Assembly: GCA_002491565.1 (NCBI GenBank)
Contig: DKWE01000112.1
Span: forward strand, 34,962 to 54,522
Source of the DNA: Lachnospiraceae bacterium UBA7160
GTDB lineage: Bacteria; Bacillota; Clostridia; Lachnospirales; Lachnospiraceae
Length of the DNA stretch: 19,561 nt
Direction of reading: 5' to 3'
Every line of letters begins with the position of its first letter. Positions within the stretch are counted from its first letter, which is position 1. The notes beneath the pieces are model-generated. The model searched no databases. It was given only the letters and a program-made list of their open reading frames with translations, and was not told the origin of the DNA. The translations under genes were made by a program, and so were the position numbers. Below are positions 7,606-14,975 of the stretch, piece by piece.

Positions 7606-8244
7606 CTACGCCTGCAGCTCCTCCACCAGCTTCTTCAGTTCCTCGCATTTGCAGTTCGCTGCAAAATATTTCCGGAAGCCTTCGGTTGCCAGCGCACCCT
7701 TCACAAGCTCGCGGTCCAGAGCCTTCAGCGTTGTCGGCAGGTCCTGGAAGCTGACTGCGCGCACGCCATCGAGAATCTTCTTGTTGCGTTTCTCCGGTAC
7801 CGCGCGCTCCTTCGGATAGCCCTGGCCGCTCTCCTCACAGAAAAGCTTCTCAAAGATATACTCCAGATTCAGGTCGCCGCCCCAGCCGAAGCCCTTCGCA
7901 AACGGGATTGCGATCGCGTTCCCATCGTTAATCTGCGCAAAGGTATATGCGTCCAGCGGGTCCTCCACATGACCGCAGATAACGCCCGGGAAGGAGTTGC
8001 ACGCGAGCATCGCGCCTTCGCCGGTGCCGCAGCCGGTGATCACGTAATCCGCCGCGCCGGAATTCAAAAGCACTGCCGCAAGGATGCCGACCTGCACATA
8101 GGTCAGCTGTGCCGCATCATCCGCCGCATACATCCCGTAATTAAATACCTCATGCCCCATCGGCTCTACAACCTTGCGCAGCGCCTGCTCGATCACGCTG
8201 TTCTTTGCTGCCTGGCTGTTCTCATTGATTAATGCGATTTTCAT
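7606..8244 (-). CDS. RpiB/LacA/LacB-family isomerase, DhuI-like (unsaturated uronate isomerase)
   Basis: 212 residues. The N-terminal Rossmann-like half has the family motif GCGTGEGAML (71-80), with C72 in the position of the RpiB catalytic cysteine. The start MKIALINENSQAAKN, the stretch FNYGMY and the stretch AIPFAKGFGWGGDLNLEY match what I recall of streptococcal DhuI, the 4-deoxy-L-threo-5-hexosulose-uronate ketol-isomerase that replaces KduI in glycosaminoglycan breakdown. It is longer than plain RpiB (about 150), because of the C-terminal extension typical of the DhuI branch. The start is fixed by CAGGAGGAA. The KduD gene directly upstream encodes the next step, supporting this role over ribose-5-phosphate isomerase. 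The upstream gap of 149 nt contains no gene. Confidence 0.85.
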   Translation of the reverse strand: MKIALINENSQAAKNSVIEQALRKVVEPMGHEVFNYGMYAADDAAQLTYVQVGILAAVLLNSGAADYVITGCGTGEGAMLACNSFPGVICGHVEDPLDAYTFAQINDGNAIAIPFAKGFGWGGDLNLEYIFEKLFCEESGQGYPKERAVPEKRNKKILDGVRAVSFQDLPTTLKALDRELVKGALATEGFRKYFAANCKCEELKKLVEELQA

Positions 8245-8393
8245 AGTTAAATTCCTCCTGATAAACTCAATTTATGTATCTGCTCTGTAAGTCTCATCTT
8301 CCCTGAATGATGCTGGTTTTCCTGCTGCCTCGCCTGATGCCCGCGGGAATCAAAGCCGCCGCTGCAAGCAACAGGATATCAAGCACACTTCCG

Positions 8394-9188
8394 TCACGGC
8401 TGCTTCCCGATATATGCAAGAATGCCTCCGTCCACGTACAGAATGTGCCCATTTACGAAATTAGACGCATCGGATGCGAGGAAGATCGCCGGTCCCATCA
8501 GATCCTCCGGGGTACCCCAGCGCGCCTGCGGCGTCTTCGCAATAATAAACTGGTCAAACGGATGGCGGCTGCCATCCGGCTGCACTTCGCGCAGCGGAGC
8601 CGTCTGCGGCGTCGCGATATAGCCCGGCCCGATGCCATTGCACTGGATATTGTACTGGCCGTACTCCGACGCAATATTCTTCGTCAGCATCTTCAGGCCG
8701 CCCTTCGCCGCCGCATAGGCCGATACCGTCTCACGGCCCAGCTCACTCATCATAGAACAGATATTGATAATCTTGCCGTGTCCCTTCTCGATCATGCCCG
8801 GAAGCACTGCCTTTGACACGATGAACGGCGCATTCAGGTCGATATCGATCACCTGGCGGAACTCCTCCGCTTTCATCTCGGTCATCGGGATCCGCTTGAT
8901 GATCCCCGCATTGTTAACCAGGATATCGATCGTTCCAAGCTCCTGCGAGATTGTCTCAACCATCCTCTGCACCTGCGCCTCATCTGTCACGTCACAGATG
9001 TAGCCATGCGCATCAATCCCCTTCGCCGCATACTGCTCCAACGCCTTGTCCATGTGCTCCTGCCCACGGCAGTTAAACGCAATCTTCGCTCCTGCCTGCG
9101 CAAATGCCTCCGCAATCGCAAAGCCAATTCCATAGGCAGCTCCTGTTACGAGAGCTACCTTTCCCTCCAGAGAAAACATAGTATTCAT
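8394..9188 (-). CDS. kduD: 2-deoxy-D-gluconate 3-dehydrogenase / KduD (DhuD-like) SDR
   Basis: 264 residues, classical short-chain dehydrogenase. It has the cofactor motif TGAAYGIG (15-22), NNAG (92-95), catalytic S145 and Y158-x-x-x-K162, and a C-terminus ending NGHILYVDGGILAYIG. The opening FSLEGKVALVTGAAYGIG and NNAGIIKR are typical of KduD and streptococcal DhuD, which reduce 3-deoxy-D-glycero-2,5-hexodiulosonate to 2-keto-3-deoxygluconate. The start at 9188 (MNTMFSLEGK) fits the family; the frame remains open 29 codons upstream, but that extension is not SDR-like. A promoter with an extended -10 lies at 9311-9339, giving a 115-nt leader with a GTGCCA/TGGCAC hairpin (9218-9239). KDG kinase and aldolase genes are not in the window. 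Confidence 0.87.
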   Translation of the reverse strand: MNTMFSLEGKVALVTGAAYGIGFAIAEAFAQAGAKIAFNCRGQEHMDKALEQYAAKGIDAHGYICDVTDEAQVQRMVETISQELGTIDILVNNAGIIKRIPMTEMKAEEFRQVIDIDLNAPFIVSKAVLPGMIEKGHGKIINICSMMSELGRETVSAYAAAKGGLKMLTKNIASEYGQYNIQCNGIGPGYIATPQTAPLREVQPDGSRHPFDQFIIAKTPQARWGTPEDLMGPAIFLASDASNFVNGHILYVDGGILAYIGKQP

Positions 9189-9310
9189 CTCTATTTGCCC
9201 TGCCTTCCTCAACTTCTGTGCCAATCCAGCGAATGGCACATCCCCGTTCCAAATATAATCCTCCGCATGAAACATGTCCGCCCAATGTACTGTCTCGCGG
9301 GAATGTATCT

Positions 9311-9339
9311 ATTGTAACATACCCGGCCCGCGTTGTCCC
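9311..9339 (-). promoter_or_regulatory. Candidate promoter of kduD-isomerase operon
   Basis: On the minus strand GGGACA (9339-9334), a 17-bp spacer, and TACAAT (9316-9311) preceded by TGT, an extended -10. It lies about 125 nt before the kduD start and downstream of the xpt stop, so the uronate genes can be transcribed on their own. Confidence 0.5.
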
Positions 9340-9385
9340 TCCATATTCAAGCAAAAAATGTGCAAATCTGCTCAGCAATTAGCCG

Positions 9386-9964
9386 TTACTCGCGGAAGGT
9401 AATCTCTCCGGTCTTCTCATCCATGCTCTCGACAATCGCCAGTGACTCCAGATGAATCCCCTTCGCACGAATGGCGTCGCCGCCCGGCTGGAATCCCTTC
9501 TCGATCACAACGCCCGCTCCGACCAGTGTCGCACCCGCAAGCCGCACCAGATCTGCAAGCCCCTCCAGCGCCTTGCCATTTGCGAGAAAATCATCGATCA
9601 GCAGAACCTTGTCCTTGGGCCCGAGAAACTCCTGTGAGACAATAATGTCGTAGACACGCCCATGCGTAAAAGATTCCACTCTCGACTTGTAGACATCGGC
9701 CGCGATATTTTTCGTCTGCGTTTTCTTGGCGAAGACCACCGGCACGTCAAAGGATTCTGCCACGACACAGGCAATCCCGATCCCGGATGCCTCAATCGTC
9801 AGGATTTTGTTGATCTCTTCCCCCTCGAACCGGCGCTTGAATTCCTTTCCGATCTCGCGGAACAGCTTCGTGTCCATCTGATGATTCAGAAAGCTGTCTA
9901 CCTTCAGTACATTTCCCTCTTTTACTTTTCCGTCCCTGCGGATTCTGTCCTTTAACAGCTGCAT
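9386..9964 (-). CDS. xpt: Xanthine phosphoribosyltransferase
   Basis: 192 residues, the normal size for Firmicute Xpt. It begins MQLLKDRIRRDGKVKEGNVL and contains KVDSFLNHQMD, the catalytic-loop region and the PRPP-binding motif KVLLIDDFLANGKA (about residues 122-135). It converts xanthine and PRPP to XMP in purine salvage, in the cytoplasm. The start at 9964 is preceded by GGAGGAAACT; an ATG five codons earlier overlaps that site and is less likely. It sits beside the molybdenum hydroxylase set, so xanthine made there could be salvaged here. I see no purine riboswitch in the short 5' leader, unlike Bacillus xpt. Confidence 0.95.
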   Translation of the reverse strand: MQLLKDRIRRDGKVKEGNVLKVDSFLNHQMDTKLFREIGKEFKRRFEGEEINKILTIEASGIGIACVVAESFDVPVVFAKKTQTKNIAADVYKSRVESFTHGRVYDIIVSQEFLGPKDKVLLIDDFLANGKALEGLADLVRLAGATLVGAGVVIEKGFQPGGDAIRAKGIHLESLAIVESMDEKTGEITFRE

Positions 9965-10004
9965 TGCAGTTTCCTCCATTCACGATAGTTTATATGTACC
10001 TGCT

Positions 10005-10033
10005 ATTCTAGCCTCACATACCGTAAAAAGCAA
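10005..10033 (-). promoter_or_regulatory. Candidate promoter of xpt
   Basis: Minus strand: -35-like TTGCTT (10033-10028), exactly 17 bp, then -10 TAGAAT (10010-10005). The resulting leader to the xpt start at 9964 is only about 35-40 nt, too short for a purine riboswitch. Confidence 0.5.
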
Positions 10034-10087
10034 GTGCCTTTGATTCTTCTCCTGACAAAATTTGCGTATACCATTCGTATATCCCCC

Positions 10088-10831
10088 CTATTCTGCCCTC
10101 TCCTGGAACAGAACTTCCTTGCTCAGATCCACATCCCACAGCTCGCGATCTGAAGCCGCCTGGACATACCGCACGGCATCCGGGTATTCCTTCAGGATGC
10201 GCCTGCCCCCGGTATCTCCGGTAAGTGCCCGCAGCCTGGCAGCATATTCCGCCGCAAACCAGGTCGGGCTCCCCGGCCTGCCATCATAGCAGATGCTTCC
10301 AAGCGGCGGCAGCTCCCGCTCCATCACATCCAGGAACTGCCGGATCGTCCCCGCTGACAGATATGGCTGATCTGCTGTAAAAAAAGCATAGCCGGCGCAG
10401 CACGGAAGCACCTGCCGCGCTGCCTCCAGTCCGGCACGGATCGTATAAGAGACGCCGCCACGGCTCTGCGGAGAATATACGGCATACAGTGACTGACACG
10501 CTCCGCCAGCTTGGTATTGATTCCACAATTGCTCCTTTTCCATGCATTTAGAAGCCAAATGACAACTCCTCGTCTGTATCTCTTCTTCACATCTCGTCCC
10601 TGCCAGCGGCTCAGCTGGAATCTCAAAGCCGCCCATCGCTTTCACCTGCTCCATGATTTCTGGATACTGCGTCACCACGAGCAGCACTCTTCCTTCCTTT
10701 TCCCGCGCTGCCGCCGCCAGACGCTCCAGCACATGCAGATACATTGGCCTGCCGTCCAGGACATGCAGCAGCTTATTGCTTCCAAAACGGCGGCTGTTGC
10801 CAGCCGCCATATAAATCATACAAGTTGCCAT
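10088..10831 (-). CDS. MocA-like molybdenum cofactor cytidylyltransferase (NTP transferase)
   Basis: 247 residues. The nucleotide-binding start MIYMAAGNSRRFGSNKLL (5-22), GGVSYTIRAGLEA (125-137), the metal-binding region FFTADQPYL (150-158), GRPGSPTWF (184-192) and LTGDTGGRRIL (203-213) match the MobA-like transferase fold of MocA. MocA attaches CMP to molybdopterin for xanthine dehydrogenase-type enzymes. The gene is the third of the hydroxylase operon, 85 nt after the Mo subunit, consistent with that role. The start is preceded by ATGGAG. Between residues about 70 and 118 it has some 45 extra residues with cysteines (C81, C90, C96, C112) that typical MocA (about 190-200 aa) lacks. Confidence 0.87.
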   Translation of the reverse strand: MATCMIYMAAGNSRRFGSNKLLHVLDGRPMYLHVLERLAAAAREKEGRVLLVVTQYPEIMEQVKAMGGFEIPAEPLAGTRCEEEIQTRSCHLASKCMEKEQLWNQYQAGGACQSLYAVYSPQSRGGVSYTIRAGLEAARQVLPCCAGYAFFTADQPYLSAGTIRQFLDVMERELPPLGSICYDGRPGSPTWFAAEYAARLRALTGDTGGRRILKEYPDAVRYVQAASDRELWDVDLSKEVLFQERAE

Positions 10832-10916
10832 CGATACTCCATTTCTCTAAGCATGCGCCCAACTACTCTGCTCATGCTTTCTCACTCGCGCCGCACCGAT
10901 CCACGCACTCATTGTT

Positions 10917-13211
10917 TCATTTTCCAAAGGCCCGCTCTTTCCCGGCTACGCCCATCGCGATCCGCTCCGGAAGCACCGGAAGATTGCGGAACCAGAGCCC
11001 GGTCGCGTGATAGATCGCCTGCACGATCGCCGGGGACGGCGTGTTGATCACGATCTCACCGATCGATTTTGCTCCGAACGGTCCCGTCTCCTCGTAGCTG
11101 CTCTCGAACTCAACGCGGATCGTCCCCTTGTCCAGCCGCGTCGGAATTTTATACTGCATAAAGGAATTATTCCGCACTCTGCCGTCCTGCGAATACTGCA
11201 CATCCTCATCCAGCGCCATCCCGATTCCCTGTAGAATGCCGCCCTCTGTCTGGACACGGGCCAGGTTCGGATTGATAACCGTACCGCAGTCCACGACCGC
11301 CACATAATCCACCACATCGACGCTCCCGGTCTCCGGGTCCACCTCGATCTCCGCCATACCAACCATAAACGGCGGCGGCGACACCGGCGAGCTGTGCGTA
11401 ATCGTCACCTCCAGCGCCTTCGTATTCCCATCCATAGACTTCGTGCCGATCTGCGCAATCGTGACCTGCTCCCCGTTCTGCAGATTCGTTACACTCTTTC
11501 CATCGAAGCTGACATCCTCCGGTGCAGCTCCGAGCATCGACGCCCCCAGCTCCTGAATGCGCTCGCTAAGCTCCTGGCACGCCCGCGTCACCGCCATTCC
11601 GGTCACATAGGTGGTGCTGGACGCATAGGAGCCGGAATCATACGGCGACACATCCGTATCTGCGGAATAGACTGTCACCTGATCCACCGGACATTCCATA
11701 CAGTCCGCCGCCATCTGCGCCAGAATCGTATCGCTCCCGGTTCCCATATCCCCGGAGCCGAGCAGCAGTGTGTAAATCCCATCCTCATTCAGCTTGATGG
11801 TCGCGGAACCGACATCCACGCCGGAAATACCGGAGCCCTGCATCGCCATCGCTACACCCTTCGCGCGGATCTTTCCGTTTCCGGTATCCCAGGCAAGCGG
11901 CTTGTCCTCCCAGCCGAACATCTGCGCCGCGCGTGCCATGCAGCGGTCCAGCGCACAGCTCGCCGCTGTCTCGTTGTAATAGGCAGGCATCACCTGTCCC
12001 TCGCGCACCATATTTTTCTCGCGGAGCTTTACCGGGTCCATCCCAAGCTTCGCCGCCAGCTCATTCACCGCCGTCTCTACCGCAAAAATCCCCTGCGTTG
12101 CCCCGTAGCCCCGGTAGGCGCCTGCCGACATCACATTCGTATACACCACATCATACGCGAACCGGTGCGCCTCAAGCGAGCCGTACAGCGGGATCGATTT
12201 GTGGCCGGACAGTCCGACCGTCGTCGGTCCGTGTTCACCATACGCGCCCGTATTGGACAGTGTGTAGACATCGAGCGCCCTCATGCTTCCATCCTTCATC
12301 GCCCCGAGCCGCACGTGCACCTCCATCTGGTGACGCGGCGTAGAGGCAATCTGGCACTCGTGCCGCGAAAAAATAATCTTGGACGGTTTCTTCGTCATCC
12401 AGGTCACAAATGCCGGGAAAATTTCTGCCACAAGCGTCTGCTTCGCGCCGAAGCCGCCTCCGACTCTCGGCTTGGATACACGGATTTTGGAATTGGATAT
12501 GCCGAGCGCCCTGGCAAGAATCCGGCGGACATGGAACACGATCTGCGTCGAGCTCAGGACATTCAGCCGTCCATACGTATCGATCCAGCAGCCCGTGCAA
12601 AACGGCTCCATCATCGCCTGCTGGTCCGCCTTTGTCGCATATGTTTCTTCTATTATAATATCGCACTCGGAAAGAACCTTTTCCACATCCCCGTCCGAGC
12701 TGCAGTCGCTCGCGCAGAGGTTCCGACGATTGTCCGCACCTACCGGACAGAGCGCTTCCCAGTCTTCCTCCGGATGCACCAATGTCGCATTGTCCTTCGC
12801 CGTATGAAAATCAAGAACTGCCGGAAGCACCTCATACGTGACCTTCAGCAGCCGCAGCGCCCGGTCTACACATTCCTCATCCGCACCGGCGACGATTGCC
12901 ACCGGGTCTCCCACATACCGCACATGGCGGTCCAGAATCAGACGGTCCTGCGGACTCGGCTCCGGATACGTCTGCCCCGCCATCGTGAAGCGATGCTGCG
13001 GAACATCCTCCCAGGTGTAGATTGCCTCGATTCCCGGCACCTTCTCCGCCGCCTTTTTGTTTACCTCCTGCACAATCGCATTCGCGTGCGGACTGCGCAG
13101 AACCTTCACGATCAGGCAGTCCCGCCGTATCACATCATCAAAATAGACCGGCTGCCCTGTCACAAGCGCCATCGCGTCCTTTTTCATCACCGGTTGATTT
13201 ACTGAATTCAT
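10917..13211 (-). CDS. Xanthine dehydrogenase-family molybdenum-binding subunit
   Basis: 764 residues, the usual size for an XdhA/CoxL-type large subunit. It has an N-terminal a/b hammerhead domain (about 10-120, with SPHANAIVQ and YVGDPVAIVAG), the molybdopterin loop RVGGGFGAKQ (about 249-258), AGAYRGYGATQGIFA, a QGSGISGVDVG glycine loop and, near the C-terminus, GAKSIGE, whose glutamate (about 719) is in the position of the catalytic Glu. Purine oxidation (hypoxanthine or xanthine) is likely because Xpt lies downstream, but other hydroxylase substrates cannot be excluded. The start at 13211 follows GGAGGAGCAGG; an upstream ATG at 13229 overlaps that site. It pairs with the FAD/FeS protein encoded 125 nt upstream. 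Confidence 0.93.
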   Translation of the reverse strand: MNSVNQPVMKKDAMALVTGQPVYFDDVIRRDCLIVKVLRSPHANAIVQEVNKKAAEKVPGIEAIYTWEDVPQHRFTMAGQTYPEPSPQDRLILDRHVRYVGDPVAIVAGADEECVDRALRLLKVTYEVLPAVLDFHTAKDNATLVHPEEDWEALCPVGADNRRNLCASDCSSDGDVEKVLSECDIIIEETYATKADQQAMMEPFCTGCWIDTYGRLNVLSSTQIVFHVRRILARALGISNSKIRVSKPRVGGGFGAKQTLVAEIFPAFVTWMTKKPSKIIFSRHECQIASTPRHQMEVHVRLGAMKDGSMRALDVYTLSNTGAYGEHGPTTVGLSGHKSIPLYGSLEAHRFAYDVVYTNVMSAGAYRGYGATQGIFAVETAVNELAAKLGMDPVKLREKNMVREGQVMPAYYNETAASCALDRCMARAAQMFGWEDKPLAWDTGNGKIRAKGVAMAMQGSGISGVDVGSATIKLNEDGIYTLLLGSGDMGTGSDTILAQMAADCMECPVDQVTVYSADTDVSPYDSGSYASSTTYVTGMAVTRACQELSERIQELGASMLGAAPEDVSFDGKSVTNLQNGEQVTIAQIGTKSMDGNTKALEVTITHSSPVSPPPFMVGMAEIEVDPETGSVDVVDYVAVVDCGTVINPNLARVQTEGGILQGIGMALDEDVQYSQDGRVRNNSFMQYKIPTRLDKGTIRVEFESSYEETGPFGAKSIGEIVINTPSPAIVQAIYHATGLWFRNLPVLPERIAMGVAGKERAFGK

Positions 13212-13256
13212 AGTTTCCTGCTCCTCCATATAATCAGGCTGACATCCCTGAAAACA

Positions 13257-13271
13257 GACAGATGATCTGTC
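13257..13271 (-). other. Palindrome between the two hydroxylase subunit genes
   Basis: GACAGATGATCTGTC is a perfect dyad (7-bp arms, one central base). On the minus strand TGTTTT follows, so it could be a weak attenuating terminator in the operon or a protein-binding site. Confidence 0.35.
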
Positions 13272-13336
13272 CGGTTACTTACGATACTTTATCACGAACC
13301 ACCAGGCATCCATTTCAAGCGTATACCTGTTCTCAT

Positions 13337-14812
13337 TCAATTTGTAATCCCGGCGCGATAGCGCTGAAACTCCCGGATCGCCCGCGTCTGCCCCTCATAC
13401 CCGGAACAGCGGCACAGATTGCCCGCGAGGTATTCCTGGATCTCCTCATCCGTCGGATCCTGCAGTTCCCGAAACAGCGCAATCGCATTCATGATCATAC
13501 CCGGATTGCAAAAGCCGCACTGCTCCGCACCCTGCAGCGCCACAAAGCGCCCGAATTCCTCTGCTTCCTCCTGAAGTCCCTCCATCGTATCGACACAATG
13601 TCCGTCTGTGCGCACCGCTAACATCGAACACGACAGTACCGGCTTTCCGTCCAGCAGCACCGTACACAGACCACAGTTCGACGTATCACAGCCGCACTTC
13701 ACGCTGTAGCAATTCCGCTCCCGCAGAAAATCATACAGAGTCTGGTCAGCAGGCACTACGGCTGCCGTTCGTTTGCCGTTCAGGGTCAAAGTAATCGGCA
13801 ACTCTGACTGGGGTACTGACGCCCCTTCCGCTGTCATATTCGCAGATATCTGAACACTTCTCTCGTCTCTGGTCTGTGATTTCTCATCTTGCTGGCATAC
13901 ACCGTCACAGCATTCCGCTTCTGCCATACCTCCGCACACCCTCTGTTGTTTCTGCTGCCACAGCGCTTCCAGCGCCCGCTGCACCAGCACTTTCACGAGA
14001 TGTGTCCGGTACGCCGCGCTGCCGCGCATATTGCTGCTGGTCGGTATCTGTACCGCAAGCTTTGCCGCTGCAGTCTTCCACACCTTCTCACGCTCAGCCG
14101 TATCCAAACATCCTGCATCTTCCAATTGCTTTTCCGGCCTGTGCTCTGCTGCCCCCAGGTTTCCGGCGCTCTCCAGCATCTGCACGGCTTCCTCCGGCAG
14201 CGGATACACCCGCGCCCGTGCAGGAGTCGCCCCGATCACTGCCCGTGCGCCTTGCTCGTCCACCGACACCGCACAGGTCAGCACCGGAAAATCCGTCTTC
14301 GTATTTCTCTGAGACAGATACACACACGACTGCCTGTGCTTCTTCACAATCAAACGCGCCAGGATATCATTTGTCCGCTTTTCCTGCGAGAACTCCTCCA
14401 ATGACATCCTGCCGGACGGATACAGCTCGACCTCCGTATCCAGCGCCAGAAACATGGTCAGCACATCCGAAAACCCAAATCTTCCGAAAATGCTTCCGCC
14501 GACTGTCGCCAGATTGCGAAACTGCACGCCGACGATATGCCGCACGCTCTCCCGAATCGCGTCCTTCGTATATGCCTGCAGCCCTTCATGCAGTTCCAGC
14601 TGCCGCAGTGTCACCATACACCCGATCCGAAATTCTTCCGCCGTCTCCTCGATCTCATCCAGACCCAGACCTGACAAATCAATCGCCGTTCCAAACTGTC
14701 CGTGTCCAAGCCGCATCCAGAGCATCCCGCCCAGTACGCGGCTGCTCTTTTTCTGATTCAGCGTGTACGCTTCCTCCAGACTTTGTACCTTCACGTAATT
14801 TTTAAATTTCAT
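13337..14812 (-). CDS. FAD-binding / 2Fe-2S fusion subunit of molybdenum hydroxylase
   Basis: 491 residues in one chain. Residues 1 to about 285 are a CoxM-type FAD domain (RVLGGMLWMRLG, then VQFRNLATVGGSIFGRF, where the flavin binds). Residues about 340-491 are the two-cluster 2Fe-2S domain: C375, C380, C383, C395 form the plant-ferredoxin-like site, and C432, C435, C467, C469 (CGFCNPG, LCRC) the second. Between them lies a cysteine-rich linker (about 293-306, CGGMAEAECCDGVC). It passes electrons from the Mo subunit to FAD. The FAD-then-FeS order is the reverse of eukaryotic XDH. The start is ATG at 14812 after AAAGGTGG; a GTG at 14824 lies within that site. First gene of the operon. Confidence 0.92.
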   Translation of the reverse strand: MKFKNYVKVQSLEEAYTLNQKKSSRVLGGMLWMRLGHGQFGTAIDLSGLGLDEIEETAEEFRIGCMVTLRQLELHEGLQAYTKDAIRESVRHIVGVQFRNLATVGGSIFGRFGFSDVLTMFLALDTEVELYPSGRMSLEEFSQEKRTNDILARLIVKKHRQSCVYLSQRNTKTDFPVLTCAVSVDEQGARAVIGATPARARVYPLPEEAVQMLESAGNLGAAEHRPEKQLEDAGCLDTAEREKVWKTAAAKLAVQIPTSSNMRGSAAYRTHLVKVLVQRALEALWQQKQQRVCGGMAEAECCDGVCQQDEKSQTRDERSVQISANMTAEGASVPQSELPITLTLNGKRTAAVVPADQTLYDFLRERNCYSVKCGCDTSNCGLCTVLLDGKPVLSCSMLAVRTDGHCVDTMEGLQEEAEEFGRFVALQGAEQCGFCNPGMIMNAIALFRELQDPTDEEIQEYLAGNLCRCSGYEGQTRAIREFQRYRAGITN

Positions 14813-14854
14813 CTCATGATCCACCTTTTGAATTCTGGTTTTTTCTGTATTACC

Positions 14855-14863
14855 AGTATAGCA
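14855..14863 (-). promoter_or_regulatory. Candidate extended -10 promoter of the hydroxylase operon
   Basis: Minus strand TGCTATACT fits an extended -10, about 45 nt before the start at 14812. No clear -35 is present. A molybdenum-cofactor riboswitch would not fit in so short a leader, and none was seen. Confidence 0.45.
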
Positions 14864-14934
14864 TAGAAACTTGTTGATTGCATCTACCTATTCTGTCTTT
14901 TCAAAAATAGTACTACACTGACTGCCGCAGCAGC

Positions 14935-14969
14935 AAAAGAAACCAGCCTGAATTTCTCAGACCGGTTCC
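14935..14969 (-). terminator. Rho-independent terminator of the AAA ATPase gene
   Basis: On the minus strand GGAACCGGTCTGA (14969-14957) pairs with TCAGGCTGGTTTC (14951-14939) using G-T pairs around a 5-nt loop, followed by TTTT. It starts 6 nt after the stop at 14976. Confidence 0.8.
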
Positions 14970-14975
14970 TTTATT

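Noticed and set aside
8247..8297. 16-codon ORF (MRLTEQIHKLSLSGGI) ending just before the isomerase start
   Set aside because: It has only a weak ribosome site and its last codons are the ribosome site of the isomerase. No leader-peptide feature is visible.
11394..13205. 603-codon plus-strand open frame opposite the molybdenum subunit gene
   Set aside because: Its translation is rich in Arg, His and Ile with no domain, as expected from the antisense of a GC-rich gene. The minus-strand frame has clear hydroxylase motifs.
13876..14805. 309-codon plus-strand open frame opposite the FAD/FeS gene
   Set aside because: Composition (Pro, Ser, Arg rich) and lack of a ribosome site mark it as an antisense shadow.
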